Assembly: GCA_963668595.1 (NCBI GenBank)
Contig: OY764876.1
Coordinates: forward strand, 1,116,001-1,180,000
Length of the DNA stretch: 64,000 nucleotides
Source of the DNA: GWE2-42-39 sp963668595
GTDB taxonomy: Bacteria; Bacteroidota; Bacteroidia; Bacteroidales; Prolixibacteraceae
Direction of reading: 5' to 3'
Numbering within the stretch: position 1 is the first letter of the stretch; each line of letters starts with the position of its first letter. The notes beneath the pieces are model-generated. The model saw only the letters and a program-made list of their open reading frames with translations. It did no database searches and was not told the origin of the DNA. Shown here piece by piece: positions 42,665 through 50,828 of this stretch. The translations under genes were made by a program, and so were the position numbers.

Positions 42665-44125
42665 TTAAAGGTTTTCAGCGAGCCATGTAATAGGCTTAAA
42701 CCGCCAGTCATCTTTTTTCACTTTCACAGGAAGACGAGACCGGACAGGCGAAACATTAAACAAAGCACCCTGCACTGGCACGGGAACAATATTTTTTTCT
42801 GCAGGTTTTTGTTTCACATACAAATCATCCGACTGCCGAGAGAAATCAGCATTAACGGGCATTTCAAAAGACGGAATACTTTTATCGATAGAACGAACCT
42901 CATTGTTGACATGAAGATTAACACGAGTATAATCGAAGGATTTATCAACAAAATCGAGGGTTTCAGCAGGGGAGAGATCGGGAAATAAAACAGGCTGATT
43001 CAGGTTCAACCTCTGAGTAGTGATACTATCAAGCAATTTGCGGTAAACCTCTGTCTTTCTAAACCTTTCAAAATCAAGCAAAAAAGCCTTATTAACAAAC
43101 TCAGTATTCCCAATTTCTATACTACTTGAATACTCTTTTAAAATAAGATTTTTCGCAGCTTTCAACTGTTCTGCCTCGATCTCGCTAATTTCAATATCAT
43201 AACGAACCGAAGTAAAGCCGCGGGAAGCAGCCCACGGACGGCCATAAATTACAGATTCATTCTTTGAAACATATTTCGTGAGGTAAGTATTAAGTTTTTT
43301 AATATCAGAGACTTTTATCTTTTCAAGATCGACCGGATTATAACAGATTTTCGATAACACAGAATCAGGGTTTACAGTCATCGGGTCAATACCATTAAAC
43401 GCAGATTTAAAGTACTGTTTTTTTAGTGCTTGCAAACACTCCTTTTTCTCCTGATTCGCAACAGCTAACACACGTCTCTTGTATTCGGGAACATTTTCAG
43501 AAGCCCACGGGGCAATATCAGCAAAAAGCCCCTTCGAATGCCGTTTATAAGTTGCAGACAAACTGAACAATTCATCTTTTTTCTCAAAAAATGCTTTTTC
43601 AGAAAATGCAGCGTATCCGGCATCATTAAGCACTTTCAACCAATACAGATTAAGGTTTCGAACGTCCACAAATCCGGCAAAATCAAAAATACAATGAAAG
43701 TGTATTGCTTCGGTGCTACTTTCATAATCATTACGTTTTCCGTCCTGACGTTCAGCGACCCAGAGATAATTTTTCAAACCGTGACGGAATCGCAGATTAT
43801 TCAGATAACGGGAAAGACATTTAACAACCTCTTTATCATGATATTCAGGAACGAAATCATACACGGAATGATTTTTTCTACCAACCATACCCAGATACGG
43901 CGTAACCGTCAGAGTTACCCACAGAAAATTAGAATTCGTTTCATAATTTTCAAGGAAATAGCCAGAAATGTACTGTTTAATCTTACGTTTTGCACGAGCT
44001 GTCAAACTCGAACCTGACGCAAGAATATTATTTCTGTCGTAGTCTTCTGTAGTTCTACGACCCTGATTTTTAAAAACATGATACTCACGAAGAGTAAGGG
44101 TACTATCAACAGTGTATTTAATCAT
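42665..44125 (-). CDS. Phage rolling-circle replication initiator (HUH endonuclease)
   Basis: 486 residues. Motif I is FLWVTLTVT (about 67-75). Motif II is AIHFHCIFD with H142-F-H144, the HUH metal site. Motif III is KKLNTYLTKYVSKN (about 277-290) with Y281 as likely nicking Tyr plus Y285 and Lys residues, the pattern of ssDNA phage and plasmid Rep proteins. No helicase domain is seen; the C-terminal 190 residues are phage-specific. It would nick the phage double-strand origin to start rolling-circle synthesis of the ssDNA genome. Its promoter lies on the attachment-site hairpin. Confidence 0.92.
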   Translation of the reverse strand: MIKYTVDSTLTLREYHVFKNQGRRTTEDYDRNNILASGSSLTARAKRKIKQYISGYFLENYETNSNFLWVTLTVTPYLGMVGRKNHSVYDFVPEYHDKEVVKCLSRYLNNLRFRHGLKNYLWVAERQDGKRNDYESSTEAIHFHCIFDFAGFVDVRNLNLYWLKVLNDAGYAAFSEKAFFEKKDELFSLSATYKRHSKGLFADIAPWASENVPEYKRRVLAVANQEKKECLQALKKQYFKSAFNGIDPMTVNPDSVLSKICYNPVDLEKIKVSDIKKLNTYLTKYVSKNESVIYGRPWAASRGFTSVRYDIEISEIEAEQLKAAKNLILKEYSSSIEIGNTEFVNKAFLLDFERFRKTEVYRKLLDSITTQRLNLNQPVLFPDLSPAETLDFVDKSFDYTRVNLHVNNEVRSIDKSIPSFEMPVNADFSRQSDDLYVKQKPAEKNIVPVPVQGALFNVSPVRSRLPVKVKKDDWRFKPITWLAENL

Positions 44126-44147
44126 AGTGTCGGAGCGGAAAAACCCG

Positions 44148-44155
44148 CAAAAGTA
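44148..44155 (-). promoter_or_regulatory. -7 box of rep, overlapping the terminal hairpin
   Basis: Minus-strand TACTTTTG fits TAnnTTTG, 22 bp upstream of the rep ATG. Its upstream part overlaps the GTAACCTTTCAG arm, so hairpin extrusion or Xer binding could affect rep expression. Confidence 0.6.
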
Positions 44156-44164
44156 ACCTTTCAG
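44153..44164. repeat. Right arm of the terminal inverted repeat
   Basis: GTAACCTTTCAG pairs exactly with CTGAAAGGTTAC at 36,355-36,366. Further pairs in the circular form are CACTA (44,166-44,170) with TAGTG (36,347-36,351) and AAAAATA (44,172-44,178) with TATTTTT across the junction. Confidence 0.75.
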
Positions 44165-44187
44165 GCACTAGAAAAATACAAATACTG

Positions 44188-44215
44188 CTGTCTTAGAATT
44201 TATATTAAGTTAAAT
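44188..44215 (+). other. dif: Right attachment site (attR), complete dif-like site
   Basis: XerC-type arm CTGTCTTAGAA (44,188-44,198), 6-bp centre TTTATA (44,199-44,204) and XerD arm TTAAGTTAAAT (44,205-44,215). As I recall the E. coli dif XerD arm, TTATGTTAAAT, the match is 10 of 11. The E. coli centre TGTATA differs at one base, and the B. subtilis XerC-side arm ACTTCCTAGAA matches at 7 of 11. This border therefore carries a full site that should still resolve chromosome dimers. Confidence 0.72.
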
Positions 44216-44230
44216 AAGATATGTATTAAA

Positions 44231-44254
44231 AAAGGGAGAAATTTTTCTCCCTTT
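44231..44254 (-). terminator. Terminator of the TPR gene
   Basis: Perfect 10-bp stem AAAGGGAGAA / TTCTCCCTTT with a 4-nt loop and a T-run when read on the minus strand. It lies just right of the dif-like site. Confidence 0.8.
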
Positions 44255-44263
44255 CAATATCGC

Positions 44264-45454
44264 TTATTCTAAGTTTTTCATTTTTTCTTCAACTTCTTTC
44301 TGTTTATCAGTCATTTTCTGACGATAATACAACGCTTTCAGCGATTCCAAAGTGTATTTGTCTTTCGGATTGCATTCGTGTGCTTTTTCCATGTAAGGAA
44401 TAGCTTTTTTAAATTCGTCATCCGCTTTGGCTTTTTCTGCTTCGTAACGATCCGGATCGTTTGCCGGTACTGCGTTAGCTACATCTACTTGTTTTACACC
44501 GCGGTTAAAGAACAATGCACCCAGGTTGTAATACGCATCGAAATAGTCGTTTTTAATTGAAATTGCTTTTTCGTAAGCTCCTTTTGCTCCTTCGAAGTTT
44601 TCAAGTTTGTCGTATAAAGTTCCCAATGCAAAATGGAACGATGCATTTTCAGGGTCTTGTGAAATAGCCATATTCAAATATTTCATGGCTTCGTCACTTC
44701 TATTTGAATTCAAATAAATGTTGATCAGGTCAACCATAATTGGACTATTGTCCGGATATTCTTTCAAACCATCTTTCAATGCTTCCAATGCGCCCAAGGT
44801 ATCTTTTTTAGCAATGTAGCTGCTTGAAATCAACTGGTGAGTGCGAGCTCCGTTGTATTTGTATTTAGCAACTTCTTTGTAATACTTGATTGCTGCATCG
44901 TATTTTTCAGCATTGTAAGCCGCCAATCCAGCATTGTAAATAATTACTGTATCAACAACAGCAGCTTCTCCTTCAGCTTTCATCACTGGAAGTCCTTCCA
45001 ACTCAATAATTTGTTCAAAAGAACTCAATGCTCTGTTATAATCTTCAGCGTTGAATGCTTCAATTGCCTGGTTAGTTAAATCGGTAGTCAGCAAAGTCAA
45101 TTTGATTTTGATGCTTTTTCCAAAACGATCTTTGGTATCAAGCTCCAGTGCTTTTTTGTACGATTCAAGAGCTGTTCCAAGCGGATCAGCAGAAAGTTTT
45201 TTGATATTTTCGTCTTTCGACTGGAAAACTGCCTGGAAAATTTCGCCTCTTACTTCCCATGTGCGTGGCCAGGGAATAGAGCCTTCAACTGCTTTCTCGT
45301 TGCTGGGATTGACTGCTTCTTCAATCGCCTCCACAGCTTTGTCCAGCTTTCCCGTATCTTTAAAGTTCAGAGCTGTAGTTACTTTCCCTTTTTGTGCAAA
45401 AGCACCGGAAAAAGCAACAAGCAGGGTGAGTAAAATTGTCGTCTTCTTCATCAT
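44264..45454 (-). CDS. Exported tetratricopeptide-repeat protein
   Basis: 396 residues. Signal peptide (KKTTILLTLLVAFSGAFAQ) followed by TPR repeats over most of the length, for example ALEALKDGLKEYPDNSPIMVDLINIYLNSNRSDEAMKYLNMAISQDPENASFHFALGTLYDKLENFEGAKGAYEKAI. Such proteins act as periplasmic scaffolds. The gene lies 62 bp downstream of gyrA on the same strand but has its own -7 box. Confidence 0.9.
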   Translation of the reverse strand: MMKKTTILLTLLVAFSGAFAQKGKVTTALNFKDTGKLDKAVEAIEEAVNPSNEKAVEGSIPWPRTWEVRGEIFQAVFQSKDENIKKLSADPLGTALESYKKALELDTKDRFGKSIKIKLTLLTTDLTNQAIEAFNAEDYNRALSSFEQIIELEGLPVMKAEGEAAVVDTVIIYNAGLAAYNAEKYDAAIKYYKEVAKYKYNGARTHQLISSSYIAKKDTLGALEALKDGLKEYPDNSPIMVDLINIYLNSNRSDEAMKYLNMAISQDPENASFHFALGTLYDKLENFEGAKGAYEKAISIKNDYFDAYYNLGALFFNRGVKQVDVANAVPANDPDRYEAEKAKADDEFKKAIPYMEKAHECNPKDKYTLESLKALYYRQKMTDKQKEVEEKMKNLE

Positions 45455-45478
45455 AAAAAGTTTATAAATAATTTTTCA

Positions 45479-45486
45479 CAAAAATA
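45479..45486 (-). promoter_or_regulatory. -7 box of the TPR gene
   Basis: Minus-strand TATTTTTG fits TAnnTTTG, 24 bp upstream of the start at 45,454. Confidence 0.5.
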
Positions 45487-45515
45487 ATTTTTTTTCAACA
45501 CTCTAATATCAAGAA

Positions 45516-48017
45516 TTATTCAACCGATTGTTCTTCGTTTGATTCTTCAATATTCATTTCTTCTCCATTCTCGTCATCACTATTAATTACCCGGGCAACC
45601 GATGCAATCAAATCATTTTCACGCAGATTAATCAATCGAACCCCCTGTGCTGCACGTCCCATTACACGAAGTTGCGAGATTGGGAGTCTGATTGTTAAAC
45701 CATTTTGTGTAATGATCATCAAATCGTTGGTGTCGTCCACATTCTTAATGGCAATCAGTTTACCTGTTTTCTCAGTAATGTTGATGGTTTTTACACCTTT
45801 TCCTCCCCTTCCGGTAATACGATAATCTTCGATGCTTGAACGTTTTCCGTATCCATTTTCAGAAACAACCAGAACGTTTTCGCTTTCGTTTTCGACAGAA
45901 ATCATGCCAATTACTTCGTCTTCCTCGCTTCCTAACGAAACTCCTCTTACTCCGGAAGCCGTACGGCCTATCGGGCGAACTGTTTCATCTTTGAATCGAA
46001 TTGCTTTACCGGAGCGAACTGCCATCAGAATATCGTGGTGTCCGTTGGTCAAACGAGCTTCCAGCAATTGGTCGCCCTCGCGAATAGTTATCGCATTTAC
46101 ACCGTTCTGGCGCGGACGCGAATAGGCTTCAAGCGATGTTTTCTTGATAACACCTTTCTTGGTACAAAGAATAATGTAATTATTATTGATGTATTCCGGG
46201 TCATTCAGATTTTTAACATTGATGAATGCCAATACTTTATCATCCTGCTCAATATTCAGGATATTTTGAATTGCACGACCTTTCGATGTTTTTGTTCCTT
46301 CCGGAATCTGGTAAACTTTTTGCCAGAAGCATCTTCCTTTTTCGGTGAAAAGCAGCAACGTATTGTGCATGGAGGCAACAAACATGTGTTCCAGAAAATC
46401 TTCGTCACGAGTGGTGCTTCCTTTTGAACCTACTCCTCCCCTTCCTTGTGTTTTAAAATCAGTCAGAGGAGTACGTTTGATATAGCCCATGTGCGAAATA
46501 GTAATCACCATTTCTTCGTCGGCATAAAAATCTTCGGGGTTGAATTCTTCGGCATTCGGTACGATTTCGGTTTTACGCTCGTCGCCATATTTTGCCTTTA
46601 TCTCCAGTAATTCTTCTTTAATTATATTCATGCGAAGTTGTTCGTCAGCCAGAATTGCTTTCAAATGCTCAATCAACTTCATAATTTCCTCGTATTCAGC
46701 ATGCAATTTATCCTGTTCCAGACCAGTAAGCTGACGAAGACGCATCTCAACAATAGCACGAGCCTGTATGTCGCTTAGATTGAAGCGCTGCATCAAGCTT
46801 TCGCGGGCTTCATCCGGCGTTTTCGATCCGCGGATAATAGCAATAACTTCATCAATATTATCGCTGGCAATAATCAAACCTTCCAAAATATGAGCTCTTT
46901 TTTCTGCCTGATCGAGTTCAAACTGCGTACGTCGTGTTACTACATCGTGACGGTGTTCAACAAAATAACGAATCAGGTCTTTCAAGTTCAGTAATCTTGG
47001 ACGACCTTTTACCAACGCAATGTTGTTAACACTGAAGCTATTTTGTAACTGGGTGTATTTGTACAACTTATTGAGAACGACATTCGAAATTTCATCTTTC
47101 TTCACGTCAATCACAATACGCATTCCTTCTCTGTCCGATTCGTCATTTACGTTGCTGATTCCTTCAATTTTTTTCTCGTTAACAAGCTCAGCTATTTTTA
47201 TAATCAACTCAGCTTTATTAACCATATAAGGAATCTCGGTAATAACAATTTTTTCGCGACCACCCGGAGTCGTTTCAATATGTGCTTTGCCTCGCAGCAA
47301 TACACGTCCACGACCAGTTTCGTATGATTCCTGTACTCCACGGTATCCGTAAATAATTCCTCCGGTTGGGAAATCAGGTGCTTTAATTATTTCTATTAAA
47401 CTGGCAATATCAATTTCCTTGTCGTTAATGTAGGCAATCGTTGCATCAATGGTGTCAGAAATATTGTGAGGAGGCATATTGGTCGCCATCCCTACAGCAA
47501 TACCGCTTGCCCCGTTTACCAACAAGTTCGGAATACGGGTAGGCATTACGGTTGGTTCTTTCAACGACTCGTCGAAATTAGGCTGAAAATCAACCGTATT
47601 CTTATCCAAATCGCTCAATATTTCTTCGGCAATACGCGACATACGAGCCTCGGTATAACGCATTGCAGCAGGACTGTCGCCGTCAACCGAACCAAAGTTA
47701 CCTTGTCCGTCAATCAATGTGTAGCGCAACGACCAATTCTGGGCCATACGTACCATTGTGAAATAAACTGATGAGTCACCATGCGGGTGATACTTACCCA
47801 ACACTTCACCGACAATCCTTGCCGATTTTTTATACGCTTTATTTGATGAAATTCCCAATTCATTCATTCCGAATAACACCCTGCGGTGTACCGGTTTTAA
47901 ACCATCACGTACATCGGGAAGAGCACGGGCTACAATTACTGACATCGAATAATCGATGTAAGCAGTTTTCATCTGTTCCTCGATGTTAATTTTAATTATT
48001 CTTTCATTTTCAGACAT
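45516..48017 (-). CDS. gyrA: DNA gyrase subunit A
   Basis: 833 residues. The breakage-reunion domain carries the catalytic Tyr121 (AAMRYTEARM) and the quinolone region HPHGDSSVYFTMVRMAQ with S82 and F86. The C-terminal beta-pinwheel (about 500-815) has the GyrA-box-like QGRGGVGSKG and related GRGGKG repeats, which separate it from ParC. The acidic tail (EESNEEQSVE) is typical. An AGGAGG site precedes the ATG, unusual in this phylum, and two tandem -7 boxes lie 40 bp upstream. Confidence 0.97.
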   Translation of the reverse strand: MSENERIIKINIEEQMKTAYIDYSMSVIVARALPDVRDGLKPVHRRVLFGMNELGISSNKAYKKSARIVGEVLGKYHPHGDSSVYFTMVRMAQNWSLRYTLIDGQGNFGSVDGDSPAAMRYTEARMSRIAEEILSDLDKNTVDFQPNFDESLKEPTVMPTRIPNLLVNGASGIAVGMATNMPPHNISDTIDATIAYINDKEIDIASLIEIIKAPDFPTGGIIYGYRGVQESYETGRGRVLLRGKAHIETTPGGREKIVITEIPYMVNKAELIIKIAELVNEKKIEGISNVNDESDREGMRIVIDVKKDEISNVVLNKLYKYTQLQNSFSVNNIALVKGRPRLLNLKDLIRYFVEHRHDVVTRRTQFELDQAEKRAHILEGLIIASDNIDEVIAIIRGSKTPDEARESLMQRFNLSDIQARAIVEMRLRQLTGLEQDKLHAEYEEIMKLIEHLKAILADEQLRMNIIKEELLEIKAKYGDERKTEIVPNAEEFNPEDFYADEEMVITISHMGYIKRTPLTDFKTQGRGGVGSKGSTTRDEDFLEHMFVASMHNTLLLFTEKGRCFWQKVYQIPEGTKTSKGRAIQNILNIEQDDKVLAFINVKNLNDPEYINNNYIILCTKKGVIKKTSLEAYSRPRQNGVNAITIREGDQLLEARLTNGHHDILMAVRSGKAIRFKDETVRPIGRTASGVRGVSLGSEEDEVIGMISVENESENVLVVSENGYGKRSSIEDYRITGRGGKGVKTINITEKTGKLIAIKNVDDTNDLMIITQNGLTIRLPISQLRVMGRAAQGVRLINLRENDLIASVARVINSDDENGEEMNIEESNEEQSVE

Positions 48018-48056
48018 ATTGTCCTCCTTTTAAGGTTCGCTTTTAAAATTGACCTA

Positions 48057-48072
48057 CAAAAATACAAAAATA
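48057..48072 (-). promoter_or_regulatory. Tandem -7 boxes of gyrA
   Basis: Minus-strand TATTTTTG occurs twice back-to-back (48,065-48,072 and 48,057-48,064), so two start sites 8 bp apart are possible. The Shine-Dalgarno AGGAGG lies further down at 48,022-48,027. Confidence 0.5.
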
Positions 48073-48290
48073 CTTGTTCGGCACAGCATTCGCGGGTGAT
48101 TTAGACCGATTAAAAACGAATAAGATTTTAACAGGACAATGTTCAAAAAATCAATATATTAAACTGGAAGGCTAATAAATATTCCCTAATTTTGAGTAAA
48201 GAATATTAGTTAAAAGCTTATTTTCGTGTTTCAACAATAGCAGACATTCATTTGTTAAAAGGAAATTGAATTTCATTTAGAAAGCAAAAT

Positions 48291-50801
48291 ATGGATTCAC
48301 AATTCTCTCCACGTATAAAAGATGTATTGTCGTATAGCCGCGAAGAAGCCATACGACTGGGTAATGAATACATCGGTCTGGAACATATATTTTTGGGAAT
48401 TTTACGCGACGGCGAAGGCATCGCTATTGATATTCTCACCAACCTGGGAGTTAATTTAACCGAAGTAAAACTGGCTGTAGAAGAAAAGCTTCGCAGCGAA
48501 CGAGAAATCGATCCGCAAGCTTCGGTTCAATTGATGAAAGCAGCAGAGAAAGCATTGAAGCTGGTTTACCTGGAAGCACGCGCGTTTAACAGTTCAACCA
48601 TCAATACCGGGCATTTACTACTGGCTATTTTAAAAGATAAAGAAAGTCTTATCTCAGAAATACTTAATGGTTTTAAAGTGAATTATTATATCCTTAAATC
48701 AAGATTGGAAGATTACAAACAACCGGAAGCGCGTTCGGACTATTCGGATGACGACGATGATTCGGAAGAATCATTTCCGAAAGAACCTAATATTCCGAAG
48801 AAAACAGGTAGTCCGAAATCGGACACGCCGGTATTGGACAACTTTGGCATTGATATAACCAAAGCAGCCGAAGAAAATAGTCTGGATCCGATTGTTGGCC
48901 GTGAAAACGAGATAGAGCGCCTTGCGCAAATTCTTTCGCGCAGAAAAAAGAACAATCCGATTCTGATTGGTGAGCCGGGTGTAGGAAAATCAGCCATTGC
49001 TGAAGGTCTTGCCATTCGCATTATTCAGAAAAAAGTATCGCGTGTGCTTTTCGACAAACGGGTAGTAAGTTTGGACATCGCTTCGATTGTTGCCGGAACC
49101 AAATACCGCGGACAATTCGAAGAGCGAATGAAAGCCATTCTGAATGAGCTGTCGAAAGTGAGTAATGTCATCCTGTTTATCGACGAAATACACACAATTG
49201 TCGGAGCCGGTGGTGCCACTGGGTCGCTTGATGCAGCCAATATGCTGAAACCTGCATTAGCCCGTGGAGACATTCAATGCATTGGTGCGACAACTCTTGA
49301 CGAATACCGCCAGCACATTGAAAAAGACGGAGCTTTGGAACGCCGTTTCCAGAAAGTAATGGTTGATCCGACTTCGGTGGATGAAACCATTGAAATCCTG
49401 AATAACATCAAGCAACGTTACGAAGATCACCACAATGTAATATACACACCAGAAGCAATTCAGGCTTGTGTAAAATTAACTGCGCGGTACATTACCGACC
49501 GCTACCTGCCCGATAAAGCAATTGACGCACTCGACGAAGCTGGTTCGCGCGTACACATTTCGAACATCAATGTCCCTGACCGGATTGTTAAACTTGAAGA
49601 GAAGATTGACAAAACGAGAAACGAAAAAATAAAAGCAGTTAAGAGCCAGAATTTTGAACTGGCAGCGAGCTATCGTGACAAAGAAAAGAACCTGATTCAA
49701 CTGCTTGAAAGCGAAAAAGAATCCTGGGAAAAAGAGCTAATTAACCACCGTGAAACTGTTACCGAAGAAAAAGTAGCCGAAGTGGTAGCTATGATGTCGG
49801 GTGTTCCGGTAACGCGCATTGCCCAGGCCGAAGGACTTCGCCTGATGAATATGGGCAAAGAGCTAAAAGGCAGCGTAGTAGGACAAGACGACGCTATTCA
49901 GAAAATAGTGAAAGCAATTCAGCGTAACCGGGCAGGATTAAAAGATCCGAACAAACCGATTGGTTCTTTTGTATTTCTCGGACCAACAGGTGTTGGAAAA
50001 ACACAGCTGGCTAAAGTACTGGCCAAATATTTGTTCGACAGCACAGACTCGCTGATTCGTATTGACATGAGCGAATACATGGAGAAATTTTCGGTATCAC
50101 GTCTGGTCGGAGCGCCTCCGGGATACGTTGGCTACGAAGAAGGTGGGCAATTAACCGAAAAAGTTCGTCGCAAACCTTATTCAGTAGTGTTGCTTGACGA
50201 AATTGAAAAAGCGCATCCTGACGTATTCCACATCTTGCTGCAAGTATTGGATGAAGGTCGTCTGACTGATAGTCTGGGTCGGAATATTGATTTTAAGAAT
50301 ACAATTATTATCATGACATCCAATATTGGCTCACGGCAGCTGAGCGAATTTGGTCGTGGCGTTGGATTTTCAACTCCTAAAACCAATGAAGATGAGAATG
50401 ATCAGGCCAAATACATCATACAAAAAGCGCTAAAAAAAGCTTTTGCTCCTGAATTTCTGAATCGTATTGATGATGTAATCATGTTCAACACGCTTACAAA
50501 AGAACACATTCACGAAATTATTGATATTGAACTGAAAGGCTTGTACGACAGAGTTGCCTCGCTCAATTACAAATTGAAAATATCTCCGGCCGTAAAAGAT
50601 TTTATTGCCGACAAAGGATACGACAGTCAGTATGGAGCGCGACCGCTGAAACGAGCAATACAGAAATATCTGGAAGACGAAATGGCCGAAGTTATAATCA
50701 AAGCATCGGTTACCGAAGGTGATGTTATCTCGATCGGTTTCGATAAAAAAACGGAAGCGATAAAAGTGAAAATACTGAATTCAGCAAAAAAAGAAAAATA
50801 G
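48291..50801 (+). CDS. clpC: ATP-dependent Clp protease ATP-binding subunit ClpC
   Basis: 836 residues. A double Clp N-domain (about 1-145), an acidic linker (SDDDDDSEES), AAA+ domain 1 with GEPGVGKSAIAEG and IDEIHTIVGAG, a UVR-type middle motif (about 425-465, LEEKIDKTRNEKIKAVKSQNFELAASYRDKEK), and AAA+ domain 2 with GPTGVGKTQLAK and DEIEKAHPDV. The UVR motif and the VGF loop (GRGVGFSTP) for ClpP docking make it ClpC rather than ClpB. It unfolds substrates for degradation by ClpP. It is convergent with the sensor phosphatase, with a shared terminator. Confidence 0.94.
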   Translation: MDSQFSPRIKDVLSYSREEAIRLGNEYIGLEHIFLGILRDGEGIAIDILTNLGVNLTEVKLAVEEKLRSEREIDPQASVQLMKAAEKALKLVYLEARAFNSSTINTGHLLLAILKDKESLISEILNGFKVNYYILKSRLEDYKQPEARSDYSDDDDDSEESFPKEPNIPKKTGSPKSDTPVLDNFGIDITKAAEENSLDPIVGRENEIERLAQILSRRKKNNPILIGEPGVGKSAIAEGLAIRIIQKKVSRVLFDKRVVSLDIASIVAGTKYRGQFEERMKAILNELSKVSNVILFIDEIHTIVGAGGATGSLDAANMLKPALARGDIQCIGATTLDEYRQHIEKDGALERRFQKVMVDPTSVDETIEILNNIKQRYEDHHNVIYTPEAIQACVKLTARYITDRYLPDKAIDALDEAGSRVHISNINVPDRIVKLEEKIDKTRNEKIKAVKSQNFELAASYRDKEKNLIQLLESEKESWEKELINHRETVTEEKVAEVVAMMSGVPVTRIAQAEGLRLMNMGKELKGSVVGQDDAIQKIVKAIQRNRAGLKDPNKPIGSFVFLGPTGVGKTQLAKVLAKYLFDSTDSLIRIDMSEYMEKFSVSRLVGAPPGYVGYEEGGQLTEKVRRKPYSVVLLDEIEKAHPDVFHILLQVLDEGRLTDSLGRNIDFKNTIIIMTSNIGSRQLSEFGRGVGFSTPKTNEDENDQAKYIIQKALKKAFAPEFLNRIDDVIMFNTLTKEHIHEIIDIELKGLYDRVASLNYKLKISPAVKDFIADKGYDSQYGARPLKRAIQKYLEDEMAEVIIKASVTEGDVISIGFDKKTEAIKVKILNSAKKEK

Positions 50802-50805
50802 AAAG

Positions 50806-50826
50806 AATCCCGGTTATGCCGGGATT
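50806..50826. terminator. Terminator between clpC and the phosphatase gene
   Basis: Stem AATCCCGG / CCGGGATT with a 5-nt loop and T-run, between convergent genes. Confidence 0.85.
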
Positions 50827-50828
50827 TT

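Larger units (their letters stand above)
36324..44206. mobile_element. Integrated provirus, 7,865-bp unit: FLiP-like ssDNA phage integrated at a dif-like site
   Basis: Bounded by a perfect 18-bp direct repeat. It contains an HUH rolling-circle initiator and a zinc-ribbon gene on the minus strand, and a plus-strand block with beta-rich proteins of 244 and 267 residues, several single-span membrane proteins and a membrane-anchored muralytic enzyme. No integrase, P-loop packaging or assembly ATPase, Zot-like protein, or 500-residue microvirus capsid protein is present. This set resembles the Flavobacterium phage FLiP (circular ssDNA of about 9 kb, icosahedral, internal membrane, double-jelly-roll capsid). 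Boundaries are firm; the family is inferred from gene content. Confidence 0.8.

Noticed and set aside
36324..44206. Filamentous phage (inovirus) or microvirus provirus
   Set aside because: No Zot/pI-type ATPase for an inovirus and no large VP1 capsid or pilot protein for a microvirus. The many membrane proteins also fit neither.
36324..44206. Integration by a tyrosine or serine integrase into a tRNA gene
   Set aside because: No integrase gene within the element and no tRNA sequence at either border; the repeat has dif-like structure instead.
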